Positions 27,757 through 35,860 are shown, counted from the first letter of the stretch. The stretch: DNA of 64,000 nucleotides from Qipengyuania sp. S6317L1 (GCF_023015615.1 NZ_JALKAJ010000005.1:434001-498000); one strand, 5' to 3'. A program made the numbers and translations. The notes: generated by a model from the letters alone, not told the origin.

Positions 27757-28704
27757 GTGTCGGCGGCGACCCGCGATTTCCTCGATATGCTCGCAGCAGA
27801 GCGGGGAGCATCGGCCAATACCCTTGCCGCCTACGCCCGTGATCTGGATGGAGCAGAGGAGCTTTTGGGCGATCTGGCGAAGGCTCCGCGCGCTTCGGTC
27901 GCCAAGCTGGCAGACGCATGGAGCGATCTTGCACCCTCGACCATTGCTCGCAAAGCGTCCGCGCTCCGCCAGTTTTTCGGTTTTGCCGTTGACGAAGGCT
28001 GGCGTGAGGATGACCCCTCGGGCGCATTGCCGGCACCGCGAACCCGCCGCCCGCTTCCTAAGGTGTTGAGCCACGAAGCGGTAGATGCACTGTTCAAACG
28101 TGCCGAGCTTGAGGCAGCAGCCGGTAAGCCCACCGCAATCCGCCAATTGGCGCTCCTCGAATTGCTATATGGATCGGGCCTTCGCGCAACCGAACTGGTG
28201 AGCCTGCCGCTCAATGCAGTCCCGCGCGATGCGCCGCTTCTCACCGTCATGGGGAAGGGCGGCCAGGCGCGCATGGTCCCCATCAGCGAGCGCGCCAGGC
28301 AAGCGATCTTCACATGGCTGGAAGTGCGACCGAAAGATCCGGCCTCGCGTTTCCTTTTCCCTTCGCGCGGGGGCAAGCCGTTGACGCGCGTGCGCTTGTT
28401 TCAGATGCTAAAAGAGCTAGCCGTGCGCGCCAATCTCGATCCTTCCGGCATCAGCCCTCACGTTCTGCGCCACGCCTTTGCAACGCATCTTCTTGAGGGC
28501 GGGGCGGATCTGCGCGTTTTGCAAACGATGCTTGGCCATGCCGATATTGCGACAACGCAAATATACACCCATGTCGATGCCGCCCGTCTTGTGGAGTTGG
28601 TCAACACGCGCCACCCTCTTGCGAACAGGCCTCTTGCGAACAGGCCTCTTGCGAACAGGCCTCTTGCGAACAGGCCTCTTGCCCAACGCAGCGCAAAGCC
28701 CTAG
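27757..28704 (+). CDS. xerD: Site-specific tyrosine recombinase XerD/XerC type
   Basis: Resolves chromosome dimers at dif together with a second recombinase. The 315-residue protein has the N-terminal core-binding SAM-like domain and all catalytic residues: Arg in GSGLRATEL, Lys in VMGKGGQAR, the HVLRHAFATH box, His in MLGHADI and Tyr in QIYTHVD. The C-terminus continues past the usual TRHPLA end as about four extra PLANR repeats. The GTG start at 27757 is four bases after the preceding stop. The xerD-accA order matches other alphaproteobacteria, which favours XerD over XerC. Confidence 0.92.
   Translation: MSAATRDFLDMLAAERGASANTLAAYARDLDGAEELLGDLAKAPRASVAKLADAWSDLAPSTIARKASALRQFFGFAVDEGWREDDPSGALPAPRTRRPLPKVLSHEAVDALFKRAELEAAAGKPTAIRQLALLELLYGSGLRATELVSLPLNAVPRDAPLLTVMGKGGQARMVPISERARQAIFTWLEVRPKDPASRFLFPSRGGKPLTRVRLFQMLKELAVRANLDPSGISPHVLRHAFATHLLEGGADLRVLQTMLGHADIATTQIYTHVDAARLVELVNTRHPLANRPLANRPLANRPLANRPLAQRSAKP
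28615..28683 (+). repeat. 15-bp tandem repeat in the 3' end of xerD
   Basis: The unit CCTCTTGCGAACAGG is present four times exactly, with a partial fifth copy, in frame with xerD and encoding PLANR. Exact identity of the units suggests recent expansion by slippage. There are no spacers, so it is not a CRISPR. Confidence 0.95.
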
Positions 28705-28713
28705 CGAAAATCC

Positions 28714-29658
28714 ATGATTTCTTACCTCGAATTTGAAAAACCCATCGCCAGCCTCGAGCAGCGCATCAAGGAAATGCGCACGCTTGAGAGCGACGACGGC
28801 GTCGATGTGGCCTCAGAGATTGAGCGGCTTGAGTCGAAAAGTGATGCACTGCTCGCATCGACTTATGCCTCGCTTTCCCCCTGGCAAAAAACCCAGGTGG
28901 CGCGCCATCCGCAGCGCCCTCACTTCCGCGATTACATCGAGCACGCTTTTACCGATTTCATGCCACTTGGCGGTGATCGCACTTATGCCGACGATGAAGC
29001 AATCATGGGCGGCTTTGCCAAGCTGGGAGATCGCCGTGTGATGGTGATCGGCCATGAGAAGGGCAACGACACGCAAAGCCGCATCAAGCATAATTTCGGG
29101 ATGGGCAAACCCGAAGGTTACCGCAAGGCGATCCGTTTGATGGAGCTTGCCGGGCGCTTTGGTCTGCCGGTGGTGACGCTTGTCGATACATCGGGCGCTT
29201 TCCCTGGCATCGAGGCGGAAGAACGAGGACAGGCGGAAGCGATCGCGCGCTCGACCGAGGCGTGCCTTGCGCTTCCTACGCCCATGGTCTCGATTATTGT
29301 AGGTGAGGGCGGTTCAGGCGGCGCCGTGGCGCTTGCAAGCGCAGAGCGGGTCCTGATGCTCGAACACGCGGTTTATTCGGTGATTTCACCGGAAGGCTGC
29401 GCGTCGATTTTGTGGCGCACTTCCGAAAAGGCTGCCGATGCAGCGCAGGCCATGAGAATAACCGCGCAGCACCTCAAACGCCTTGGTGTGATTGACAGAA
29501 TTGTAAAAGAACCTGTCGGCGGCGCGCATCGAGATGTTGCAGGGACGGCTGCAACACTCGGAAGGGTTGTCGGCGAAGAGCTTGATAAACTTGGAAAAAT
29601 GGAAAGCACGGAAATTTTGGCTCTGCGAGAGAAACGCTTTTTGGAACTGGGCGGCTGA
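28714..29658 (+). CDS. accA: Acetyl-CoA carboxylase carboxyltransferase subunit alpha
   Basis: The alpha half of the carboxyltransferase that makes malonyl-CoA for fatty acid synthesis. The 314-residue protein starts [19 protein letters not shown] and has the [31 protein letters not shown] and [15 protein letters not shown] blocks expected of AccA. The ATG lies 9 bases after the xerD stop. This enzyme is distinct from the propionyl-CoA carboxylase in the window and uses separate AccB/C/D subunits that are not seen here. Confidence 0.97.
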   Translation: MISYLEFEKPIASLEQRIKEMRTLESDDGVDVASEIERLESKSDALLASTYASLSPWQKTQVARHPQRPHFRDYIEHAFTDFMPLGGDRTYADDEAIMGGFAKLGDRRVMVIGHEKGNDTQSRIKHNFGMGKPEGYRKAIRLMELAGRFGLPVVTLVDTSGAFPGIEAEERGQAEAIARSTEACLALPTPMVSIIVGEGGSGGAVALASAERVLMLEHAVYSVISPEGCASILWRTSEKAADAAQAMRITAQHLKRLGVIDRIVKEPVGGAHRDVAGTAATLGRVVGEELDKLGKMESTEILALREKRFLELGG

Positions 29659-29748
29659 TCAATTGTCTGTGAGGTAGGGGCTGTCATGGCCGCTACGGGT
29701 GTGCTTCATTTGTGAGCGACATTCGGTTTCAGAATTCAGGAGAGCCTC

Positions 29749-31224
29749 ATGACCAATTTTCTTCGCAAGACAAAACTCGCAGGGGTTGCTTCGATCAGCC
29801 TCGCGCTGACCGCATGTGCGACCACGCCCATTCCGGGACAGACCGAGGCAATCACACAGAGCGAAGCGCAACAAGGTGCGCAATATCACCCGCAGCTTGT
29901 TGCGGAATTTGGCGGCGAGATGTCGGGGCCACTTGCGCAATATGTCGAAGAAGTGGGGAAGAATGTCGCAGTCCAATCAGGGCTTGGCGGCGCTCGTGAC
30001 AGTTTCGACGTCACCCTTCTCAACAGTCCGGTGAACAACGCTTTCGCCGTGCCCGGCGGCTATGTTTACACCACGCGGCAACTTGTCGCGTTGATGGAGA
30101 GCGAGGCTGAACTTGCCGGTGTTCTTGCCCACGAAGTCGGCCACGTGACCGCGCGTCACTCCGAACGACGCATGCGAAGAGCGCAGCGCAATCAGCTGCT
30201 TGGCGGACTTGGCGCGATTTTGTCGGGCGTGCTTCTGGGCGACAGCCAGCTTGGAAATCTGATCACGCGCGGGGCCGTTACTGCGCCGCAATTCCTCAAC
30301 CTTGCTTATTCTCGCGAACATGAGGAAGAATCGGACCGGCTCGGCATCGATTACATGAGCCGCGCTGGCTATGATCCAAAAGCGATGGGCGACCTGCTCG
30401 AACGGCTTGCGCGCCAGAACGAGCTTGATGCGCGTCTGCAAGGACGGTCCAGCGCGAGCCCGCCGGTTTGGGCAAGTAGCCACCCCGAGCCAGCAGCAAG
30501 GGTCAGGCTGGCGGATGCCTATGCGGAAGGAAAGCCGGGAACCGTCAGCAATCGCGACGCCTTTCTCGACCAGATCGACGGTATGATTTATGGCGACGAT
30601 CCTGAACAGGGCCTCGTGGAAGGACGTGATTTCCTTCATCCGAACCTGCGTTTGCGCTTCACGGCGCCCGAGGGTTTCTACATGCTCAACGGCACAAGAG
30701 CGGTGAGCATCAATGGTGAAGGAGGACAGGCACAATTCACGACAGCGCAGTATTCCGGAGATCTGCAGCAATATATTATGCAAGCGTTCTCGGCTCTGGG
30801 CGGTGAAGACAATAGCCTCCAACCACAGCGAATCGAACGAACGCGCGTGAACGGGCTTGATGCAGCTTATGGACAAGCGCGGTTGAGCAATGGCCAGTCA
30901 CAGGTTGATGTGACTGTTTTTGCTTATGAGTTTGCCAACGATCGAGCCTATCATTTCGTGACGTTTACGCCAGCTGGCGGGACGAACCCGTTCACAAGCA
31001 TGTATCAGTCCGTAAGGACGCTCTCGTCGACCGAAGCAGCGCAGGTCATTCCGCGCACGCTTCGGGTTGTGACAGTGCAACGCGGTGATACCGTCTCGGG
31101 ACTTGCAAGGCAGATGGCTTATGAAAACGCACGTGAAGAACGTTTCCGTGTGCTCAATGGCCTTGATGCGACAGAGCCGCTGCGTGCTGGCGACCGGGTG
31201 AAACTGGTGGTTCGGTCGCGATAA
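29749..31224 (+). CDS. M48 family metalloprotease lipoprotein with C-terminal LysM domain
   Basis: A 491-residue envelope zinc protease. The signal peptide ends in a lipobox (LTAC, Cys23), so it is a lipoprotein. The M48 domain has HEVGH (His128, Glu129, His132), and the third ligand Glu lies in the SREHEEESDRLG stretch. After about residue 280 comes a middle domain, and residues 440-491 fit a LysM peptidoglycan-binding module (VVTVQRGDTVSGLARQMAY). It resembles BepA/LoiP-type outer-membrane quality-control proteases, though targets are unknown. CAGGAGAG precedes the ATG. A bidirectional terminator follows. Confidence 0.9.
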   Translation: MTNFLRKTKLAGVASISLALTACATTPIPGQTEAITQSEAQQGAQYHPQLVAEFGGEMSGPLAQYVEEVGKNVAVQSGLGGARDSFDVTLLNSPVNNAFAVPGGYVYTTRQLVALMESEAELAGVLAHEVGHVTARHSERRMRRAQRNQLLGGLGAILSGVLLGDSQLGNLITRGAVTAPQFLNLAYSREHEEESDRLGIDYMSRAGYDPKAMGDLLERLARQNELDARLQGRSSASPPVWASSHPEPAARVRLADAYAEGKPGTVSNRDAFLDQIDGMIYGDDPEQGLVEGRDFLHPNLRLRFTAPEGFYMLNGTRAVSINGEGGQAQFTTAQYSGDLQQYIMQAFSALGGEDNSLQPQRIERTRVNGLDAAYGQARLSNGQSQVDVTVFAYEFANDRAYHFVTFTPAGGTNPFTSMYQSVRTLSSTEAAQVIPRTLRVVTVQRGDTVSGLARQMAYENAREERFRVLNGLDATEPLRAGDRVKLVVRSR

Positions 31225-31271
31225 GCGACCGGGCCTTCGCCCTGATTCAAATCTGAAACGCGCAAAAGAAA

Positions 31272-31302
31272 AGCGGCGGGGAAATCCCCGCCGCTCTCTT
31301 TT
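31272..31302. terminator. Bidirectional terminator between M48 protease and Flp pilin genes
   Basis: AGCGGCGGGG pairs with CCCCGCCGCT around a short AAAT loop. A CTCTTTTT tract follows on the plus side, and an A-rich run (giving CTTTTCTTTT on the minus strand) precedes it, so it can serve both convergent units. Confidence 0.85.
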
Positions 31303-31323
31303 TCGCTGGTAAGCGAGGTCGGT

Positions 31324-31500
31324 TTAGGAAACCGTACCAGTGCGCATACCTTCTTCGACGTCGCCGAAGGTGTTCGAGATGGTGCCGCCAAGTGCGCCCA
31401 TTGCGGTGATTGCAGCGACAGCGATAAGAGCAGCGATCAGGCCGTACTCAATTGCAGTTGCGCCTTCTTCGTTGCGTGCAAGCTTGTTGATGAATTGCAT
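31324..31500 (-). CDS. Flp/Fap-type IVb pilin subunit, copy 1
   Basis: A 58-residue prepilin: MQFINKLARNEEG leader, cleavage expected after the glycine, then the hydrophobic pilin helix ATAIEYGLIAALIAVAA with the +5 glutamate. This is the usual type IVb pilin signature of tight-adherence systems. It ends GTVS. The gene is too short for many gene callers but has a clean start (CTAGAAATG context) and lies next to a second copy at 31622. No cpa/tad assembly genes are in the window. Confidence 0.88.
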   Translation of the reverse strand: MQFINKLARNEEGATAIEYGLIAALIAVAAITAMGALGGTISNTFGDVEEGMRTGTVS

Positions 31501-31621
31501 TTCTAGTCTCCTGGTTTTGGTCTTCGGTACCCGTGTCCAGCTGAGTGGTTCAGTCGGACGATTTGTGGAATTAAGTGTTAGCTCTTTACAAAACCCTAAT
31601 TTGCTTCAGTCGTTCTGGGCC

Positions 31622-31804
31622 TCAGCCCATCACAGCCACACTTTCCTCCACCACATAGTCCCACGTATTGCTGGTAATTTCCGCTACGCCATTCACCGCA
31701 GCGATCATTGCAATCACGATAAGACTACAGATCAGCCCGTACTCAACGGCGGTGGCCCCGGAATTGTCGTTCCCAATGTGCTTAAGGAAGCTGGTCAATT
31801 TCAT
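31622..31804 (-). CDS. Flp/Fap-type IVb pilin subunit, copy 2
   Basis: A 60-residue prepilin with leader MKLTSFLKHIGNDNSG, then ATAVEYGLICSLIVIAMIAA, which keeps the +5 Glu and helix of type IVb pilins. A cysteine within the helix (LICSL) is unlike copy 1. The 121-base gap to copy 1 has room for its own promoter. It is divergent from mutT. Which copy, if any, is the major pilin cannot be told. Confidence 0.88.
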   Translation of the reverse strand: MKLTSFLKHIGNDNSGATAVEYGLICSLIVIAMIAAVNGVAEITSNTWDYVVEESVAVMG

Positions 31805-31901
31805 GTGGTCACCCGTTAAAACGCTTCTGACAGCGCCTAAAATTGCGCCAACGCGTTAAAAAAAGACTAAGAGAGCTGCCCGAAGTGGAAAAAAAACCGA
31901 C

Positions 31902-32309
31902 ATGACAGCCGATCCGATATACGTAGTGGCAGGAGCATTGAGCAGCGGCGAAGACCGTTTCCTTATGCATCTAAGGCCCGAAGAAAAAGCGCATGGCGGC
32001 CTATGGGAATTTCCGGGGGGGAAGGTGGAACCCACTGAAATACCGGTAGAAGCCCTCATAAGGGAACTTCACGAGGAGCTTGGTATAGTTGTTGAAGCTT
32101 CTGCCTGTGAGCCCGCAGGTTTTGCTGAAGATCGCCGCCAATCGGGGCAGCGTCCGATTGTCATTCTGCTTTACACTATTACCGATTGGATCGGCGAACC
32201 GCGCGCATTGGAGGGCGGAGCGGTGAAGTGGTTTTCGCAATCGGAGATAATGGAACTTGCAAAACCACCACTGGATGAAAGCCTGTCCGCGCGCCTGTTT
32301 CGTGCGTGA
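31902..32309 (+). CDS. mutT: Nudix (deoxy)nucleoside triphosphate pyrophosphohydrolase, MutT type
   Basis: The 135-residue protein contains a complete Nudix box, GGKVEPTEIPVEAL plus REL and EELGI with the metal-binding REXXEE residues. It fits MutT-type enzymes that remove 8-oxo-dGTP, judging by the WEFPGGKVE lead-in and the small size. The ribosome binding site is weak (GTGGAAAAAAAA). Standing between the pilin genes and tRNA-Arg, it has no operon partner. Substrate is by family inference. Confidence 0.86.
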   Translation: MTADPIYVVAGALSSGEDRFLMHLRPEEKAHGGLWEFPGGKVEPTEIPVEALIRELHEELGIVVEASACEPAGFAEDRRQSGQRPIVILLYTITDWIGEPRALEGGAVKWFSQSEIMELAKPPLDESLSARLFRA

Positions 32310-32428
32310 ACCTCGCAAAAGGAGGCTTCTCACAAGGGATCATCAAAATTTTTGGCTAATTGAGCGCTTTTTCCCGAAAGAGGGTGTTGCCAAGTGTGAA
32401 AGGTCGCCGTATGTGCCGCATCTCTCGC

Positions 32429-32505
32429 GCGCCAGTAGCTCAGCTGGATAGAGTACCTGACTACGAATCAGGCGGCCGGAGGTTCGAATCCTTCCTGGCG
32501 CGCCA
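32429..32505 (+). tRNA. tRNA-Arg, anticodon ACG
   Basis: A 77-base cloverleaf: acceptor GCGCCAG pairs with CTGGCGC, the D arm carries GCTCAGCTGGATAGAGT, the anticodon loop CTACGAA has ACG at 32463-32465, and the TTCGAAT T loop follows. The CCA end is encoded at 32503-32505. A34 would be edited to inosine, reading CGN codons. Confidence 0.97.
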
Positions 32506-32507
32506 AG

Positions 32508-32543
32508 AAAACCCATCCCCGCAAAACGGGGGTGGGTTTTTTT
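32508..32543 (+). terminator. Intrinsic terminator after tRNA-Arg
   Basis: ACCCATCCCCG pairs with CGGGGGTGGGT around a CAAAA-type loop and is followed by seven or more T. It starts a few bases after the encoded CCA end. Confidence 0.92.
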
Positions 32544-32640
32544 GTTTGTGCGCACGTGCGTGCGGGATCGTCCAACGCGGAACCTTTGGCGGCCGTGGCG
32601 GTAGATATGGTGAAATTAACGCTACCCCCACGGAGTTACC

Positions 32641-33132
32641 ATGAGCGACCAAGCCAAGATCCTGACCCGCATCGAAGAAGACCACAACCGCCAACGCGAA
32701 TTGCTGGACAAAATCGCCGAGACATCAGGCGACAGCGAAGAGCGTCGCAAACTGTTTGAAGAGCTCAACGCAGAGCTAAAAAGCCACGCGGCAGCCGAAG
32801 AACAATCGCTTTACGCGGAAATGATCGCAGAGCCTGATGCCAATGACGAAACCCGTCACTCCGTTGCCGAGCACCATGAAATTGACGAAATGCTCAATGA
32901 TCTTGCTGCGACCGACATGAGCTCGCCGGGATGGTTGTTGAAGTTCAAGGAGTTCGACCACCGCTATCGTCACCATATCAACGAAGAAGAGGAAGACCAC
33001 TTCCCTGACTTCGAAGAACTGATCGACGAAGAAACCGACGCCAAGCTTACCAAGACGTTTGAAGAGCGCAAAAAGGTCGAAAAGGAAGAGGCCGAGATCA
33101 CGCCGGTCGCGGCGGATGACGCCAAGGAATAA
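32641..33132 (+). CDS. Hemerythrin HHE cation-binding domain protein
   Basis: A 163-residue all-helical protein. Hemerythrin-type iron ligands appear as His15 (EEDHNRQRE), HAAAEEQSLY, EHHEIDEML and the late HHINEEEEDHFPDFE block. The acidic tail continues into a Lys/Glu-rich stretch. Bacterial HHE proteins bind a di-iron site and are linked to oxygen, NO or iron-sulfur repair sensing; no specific role can be read here. It is a single gene between tRNA-Arg's terminator and its own terminator at 33159. Confidence 0.88.
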   Translation: MSDQAKILTRIEEDHNRQRELLDKIAETSGDSEERRKLFEELNAELKSHAAAEEQSLYAEMIAEPDANDETRHSVAEHHEIDEMLNDLAATDMSSPGWLLKFKEFDHRYRHHINEEEEDHFPDFEELIDEETDAKLTKTFEERKKVEKEEAEITPVAADDAKE

Positions 33133-33158
33133 ATCCACCAAAGCCGTACTAGGCCACG

Positions 33159-33190
33159 AAAAGCCCTCCGCTCACGCGGGGGGCTTTTTT
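33159..33190 (+). terminator. Intrinsic terminator after hemerythrin gene
   Basis: AAGCCCTCCGC pairs with GCGGGGGGCTT around TCAC and is followed by a run of T. Confidence 0.92.
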
Positions 33191-33334
33191 ATGTCGAGCA
33201 TTTCGGCCCGTGCCTGACCGGGTTCTGCGCCCAACCAATCTTCGTGCAATTTTCAGCTTTTTGCCTATATCAATGGAAGGGGGCAGCCTATCTCGGTTGC
33301 AATCGATACATCGCCTCGAAGAGATTGGGCTTCA

Positions 33335-33351
33335 CGTGCAAACTTTGCACG
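33335..33351. promoter_or_regulatory. Perfect 17-bp palindrome upstream of folE
   Basis: CGTGCAAA (33335-33342) and TTTGCACG (33344-33351) are perfect inverted arms around one base, 124 bases before the folE start. The size and symmetry fit a dimeric repressor site. The owner is unknown. The spacer 33191-33474 otherwise holds the folE leader; an in-frame upstream extension of folE has no family similarity and no gene is supported. Confidence 0.5.
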
Positions 33352-33423
33352 GAACGATCTGAGCGCGCAGCGATTTTTACCCTTGGGATGTCGAAAGGAA
33401 GTATAACGGGCCGCAAGCCGGGT

Positions 33424-33474
33424 CGACTTGCTTGCCAGGAATATGCCGCTTGTCGGCAACAAAAAGGTAATGCC
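33424..33474 (+). promoter_or_regulatory. Structured folE leader, candidate THF-II (folE motif) riboswitch
   Basis: A GGCAA stretch at 33455-33459 has three possible partners: TTGCC upstream (33432-33436), the overlapping GCCG/CGGC hairpin (33445-33448 with 33454-33457), and TGCC (33471-33474), which sits beside the AAAAAGG ribosome binding site. A THF-II riboswitch class is known upstream of folE in alphaproteobacteria; placement and competing pairings fit it. Assignment was not checked against the covariance model. Confidence 0.42.
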
Positions 33475-34098
33475 ATGAACTACATGAACCCGCACGATGC
33501 GGCTGATTTTGATCCGGAGAATCCATTGAGCAAACCCGATGTGCCCGAAGATGTTCAAGAAGCTGTGCGTACGTTGTTGCGCTGGGCGGGCGATGATCCC
33601 AGTCGTGAAGGATTGATCGACACACCCAAGCGCGTCGGCCGCGCGTGGCTGGAATACTGCCGCGGCAATCAGGAAGATCCTGCCATTCACCTCTCGCGCA
33701 TTTTCGAAGAGGTGGGCGGTTATGAAGAGATCGTGCTTCTCAAAGACATCCCGTTCCAATCGCATTGTGAACACCACATGGCGCCGATCACAGGCAAAGC
33801 ACACATCGCTTACTTGCCCGATCAAAAGGTCGTCGGCATTTCAAAGCTTGCCCGCGTGCTTCACGGCTATGCCAACCGCTTGCAGGTGCAAGAGCGTCTG
33901 ACGGCTGAGGTTGCCGAGTGCATCTGGAACAATCTTGAACCACGCGGTGTCGCGGTGGTGATTGAAGCTGAACACGGCTGCATGACAGGTCGAGGTGTGA
34001 AAGTGCACGAGGTCGAAATGTTGACCAGCCGCATGATGGGCTGTTTTCTCGATGACGCGGCAAGCCGCAAGGAAGTGCTGGGGCTGATGGGTTATTGA
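33475..34098 (+). CDS. folE: GTP cyclohydrolase I
   Basis: Makes 7,8-dihydroneopterin triphosphate from GTP, the first step of folate synthesis. The 207-residue protein carries the zinc ligands in QSHCEHHMAPI and GCMTGRG, and GTP-binding blocks GISKLARVLHGYANRLQVQE and the SRMMGCF end. The ATG at 33475 follows AAAAAGG; a longer in-frame start at 33244 has no similarity. Its stop overlaps the convergent PadR gene by 7 bases. Confidence 0.96.
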   Translation: MNYMNPHDAADFDPENPLSKPDVPEDVQEAVRTLLRWAGDDPSREGLIDTPKRVGRAWLEYCRGNQEDPAIHLSRIFEEVGGYEEIVLLKDIPFQSHCEHHMAPITGKAHIAYLPDQKVVGISKLARVLHGYANRLQVQERLTAEVAECIWNNLEPRGVAVVIEAEHGCMTGRGVKVHEVEMLTSRMMGCFLDDAASRKEVLGLMGY

Positions 34099-34643
34099 GG
34101 CGCGGGGGCTTCGGCTTCGATCAACTCGTCGATCCACGTGATCCGGGCTTCTAATTGAAGCTGGGCGCCCCTGGTCGCCAACGCTCCCATTGTATCTGCA
34201 TCTTTTTCGCATCGTCGCATTTGCAGCTTGGTCTGTTCCAGCCCTTGTTCTGATAGGCTTCGCCATCTCCGCAATAGTTCAAGTCTCTGATCCCGTGTGA
34301 GGTTGCCAAACGCAAAAGCTCTTGTGCGCATCGGATCTGTGTTTGCGGCAAGAGAGGTTGGATTGCTATCTTCGACCCACCGCTTCATTTCATCTGCGCC
34401 TGCTGCTGTTAAGCTCAGAAGGATAGTTCCCCTGCGATCTTCTGGCCTTGCGTCCTCACGCAGCAACCCATCCTTGGTAAGGCGTTTTACCAGCGGATAG
34501 ACTGCGCCTGCGCTTGCACTCCAGCTGTGAGTGGCGGCTGCCTCGAACTCTTTTCGTATTCGGTAGGCGCTTAGCGGCTGCCGACGCGCGATCACGCTCA
34601 GAACCGCTCCCTCCAACTCGGTGAGCATTTGTTTTCGTTTCAT
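34092..34643 (-). CDS. PadR family transcriptional regulator
   Basis: The 183-residue protein has an N-terminal winged helix typical of PadR: LSAYRIRKEFEAAATHSWSA followed by the GAVYPLVKRLTKDGLL recognition segment and the RRGTILLSLTAAG wing. The C-terminal half is helical (dimerisation). The start at 34643 (MKRKQMLTELEGAV) matches the family; an upstream ATG at 34703 would add 20 atypical residues. It is divergent from the CPBP membrane protease gene, with a TTCGA/TCGAA dyad between them, so that gene is a likely target. The ligand is unknown. Confidence 0.87.
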   Translation of the reverse strand: MKRKQMLTELEGAVLSVIARRQPLSAYRIRKEFEAAATHSWSASAGAVYPLVKRLTKDGLLREDARPEDRRGTILLSLTAAGADEMKRWVEDSNPTSLAANTDPMRTRAFAFGNLTRDQRLELLRRWRSLSEQGLEQTKLQMRRCEKDADTMGALATRGAQLQLEARITWIDELIEAEAPAPQ

Positions 34644-34682
34644 CTTCGACACTGGCGATATAGTACGATTAGCACTAAATAG

Positions 34683-34693
34683 TTCGAATCGAA
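34683..34693. promoter_or_regulatory. Inverted repeat between PadR and CPBP genes, candidate operator
   Basis: TTCGA-A-TCGAA is a perfect dyad of 11 bases in the 79-base divergent spacer. An AT-rich stretch (GTACGATTAGCACTAAATAG) lies next to it and may hold a promoter. The consensus for this PadR is unknown. Confidence 0.4.
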
Positions 34694-34722
34694 TTATTCG
34701 CAATCACCTGAGAGTGCGCTGG

Positions 34723-35358
34723 ATGAGAGCTTGGCTGCAAACCAAAACCGGCATGATCTGCGCGTGGGCCGCTGCATTTGCCCCGCTGTTCTTCGTGTCG
34801 GACTTGGCCGAGCTGCTTTGGCTGACATTCACAGCTGCAGCCCTGATTTTTATCAAAGCTTCACGCCAGTCGACCTTTCAGTGGGTTTACAAAAGCATCC
34901 CGATCTCAGTGGCGATTGGCAGCGCAGCGGGATTTTTGGTCTTTGCCCTCGATTTTCCTCTCACGCCGATACTGGAGAAAGCGACCTCGTCGAAGCTTGA
35001 TCTATCGCAGCTTGAGGGACTTCATGGTGGCACAGGCCTTTATTTCGAGTGGATGCTCAAGGGCATTTTGCTTGGCGGAATTCTCGAAGAAGTTTTCTTT
35101 CGGGGTTTTCTTGTTGGCTGGGGCTCCGATCTTTTCGGCAAGAAGTGGGTATGGCCCGTCGCGATCATTGTCGCGGTCCTGTTTGGCCTTGGTCATTCCA
35201 ATCAAGCACTCGTTGGCCAGATATTGACCGGAATCGCGGGATTGGTTTTTGGCTTCACATACGTCGCGTGTGGCTGCAAATTGCTGCCAGCTATTATTGC
35301 TCACGCGACGGCGAACGCTTTGACGATCACAAAGATCTACCTCTTTGGATTTGGCTAA
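34723..35358 (+). CDS. CPBP (CAAX/bacteriocin-processing type) intramembrane metalloprotease
   Basis: The 211-residue protein is mostly hydrophobic, with roughly six to seven membrane segments. The CPBP motifs are the EExxxR type EEVFFRGF and the later GHSN and HATANA histidine/asparagine positions. Such enzymes process or modify peptides and prenylated proteins. The ATG at 34723 gives a normal N-terminus (MRAWLQTKTG). It is probably controlled by the divergent PadR regulator; the substrate is unknown. Confidence 0.85.
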   Translation: MRAWLQTKTGMICAWAAAFAPLFFVSDLAELLWLTFTAAALIFIKASRQSTFQWVYKSIPISVAIGSAAGFLVFALDFPLTPILEKATSSKLDLSQLEGLHGGTGLYFEWMLKGILLGGILEEVFFRGFLVGWGSDLFGKKWVWPVAIIVAVLFGLGHSNQALVGQILTGIAGLVFGFTYVACGCKLLPAIIAHATANALTITKIYLFGFG

Positions 35359-35375
35359 GCGCGCTCTTCGGATTG

Positions 35376-35843
35376 ATGGTTTCGAAAAAGGCCGCCAATA
35401 AGACAGGCATGAGCTACGACGATATAGAACCCGTCCTTTCCGCTGATCAACTGGTCGATTTCTTTTGCGAGGCATTCCCGGATCAGGACCGGTCCGCACA
35501 CGATTTTGTCGAGATAAAGTCGGGCTTCTTGAGGCTGCGCCAACCGGCAGAGCATTCCATGCTGCGTCCTGGCGGCATTATCTCCGGTCCCACACAAATG
35601 GCGGTGGCCGACCGCGCTGCCTATGCGGTGATTTTGGCGCATATCGGAATTGTCCCGATGGCAGTGACGTCCAATCTCAATATGAGTTTTCTTCGCGGCG
35701 TAGAGGCGCGCGACTTTTTCGCAGACGCCTCGCTCATCAAGCTGGGTCGCAGGCTGGCGACAGTCGATGTGCGGCTTTGGCAGGATGACCCTGCGCGCGT
35801 TGCGGCGCAATCGACCGTGACCTACGCGCTGCCTGATCGTTAA
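35376..35843 (+). CDS. PaaI-type hotdog-fold thioesterase
   Basis: The 155-residue protein fits the PaaI/4HBT hotdog family: RPGGIISGPTQMAVADRAAYAVILAHIG is interrupted to show the motif GGIISGPTQMAVADRAA with the catalytic-type Asp, followed by AVTSNLNMSFLRG and TVDVRLWQDD strands. Acyl-CoA hydrolysis is expected. The start is uncertain between the ATG at 35376 and that at 35409 (MSYDD). It follows the CPBP gene after 17 bases but shares no obvious function with it. Confidence 0.74.
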   Translation: MVSKKAANKTGMSYDDIEPVLSADQLVDFFCEAFPDQDRSAHDFVEIKSGFLRLRQPAEHSMLRPGGIISGPTQMAVADRAAYAVILAHIGIVPMAVTSNLNMSFLRGVEARDFFADASLIKLGRRLATVDVRLWQDDPARVAAQSTVTYALPDR

Positions 35844-35860
35844 GGGACAGTCCAAAAAAG

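Noticed and set aside
28615..28683. Exact tandem repeats considered as CRISPR
   Set aside because: Units are contiguous, 15 bases, in frame with xerD and without spacers.
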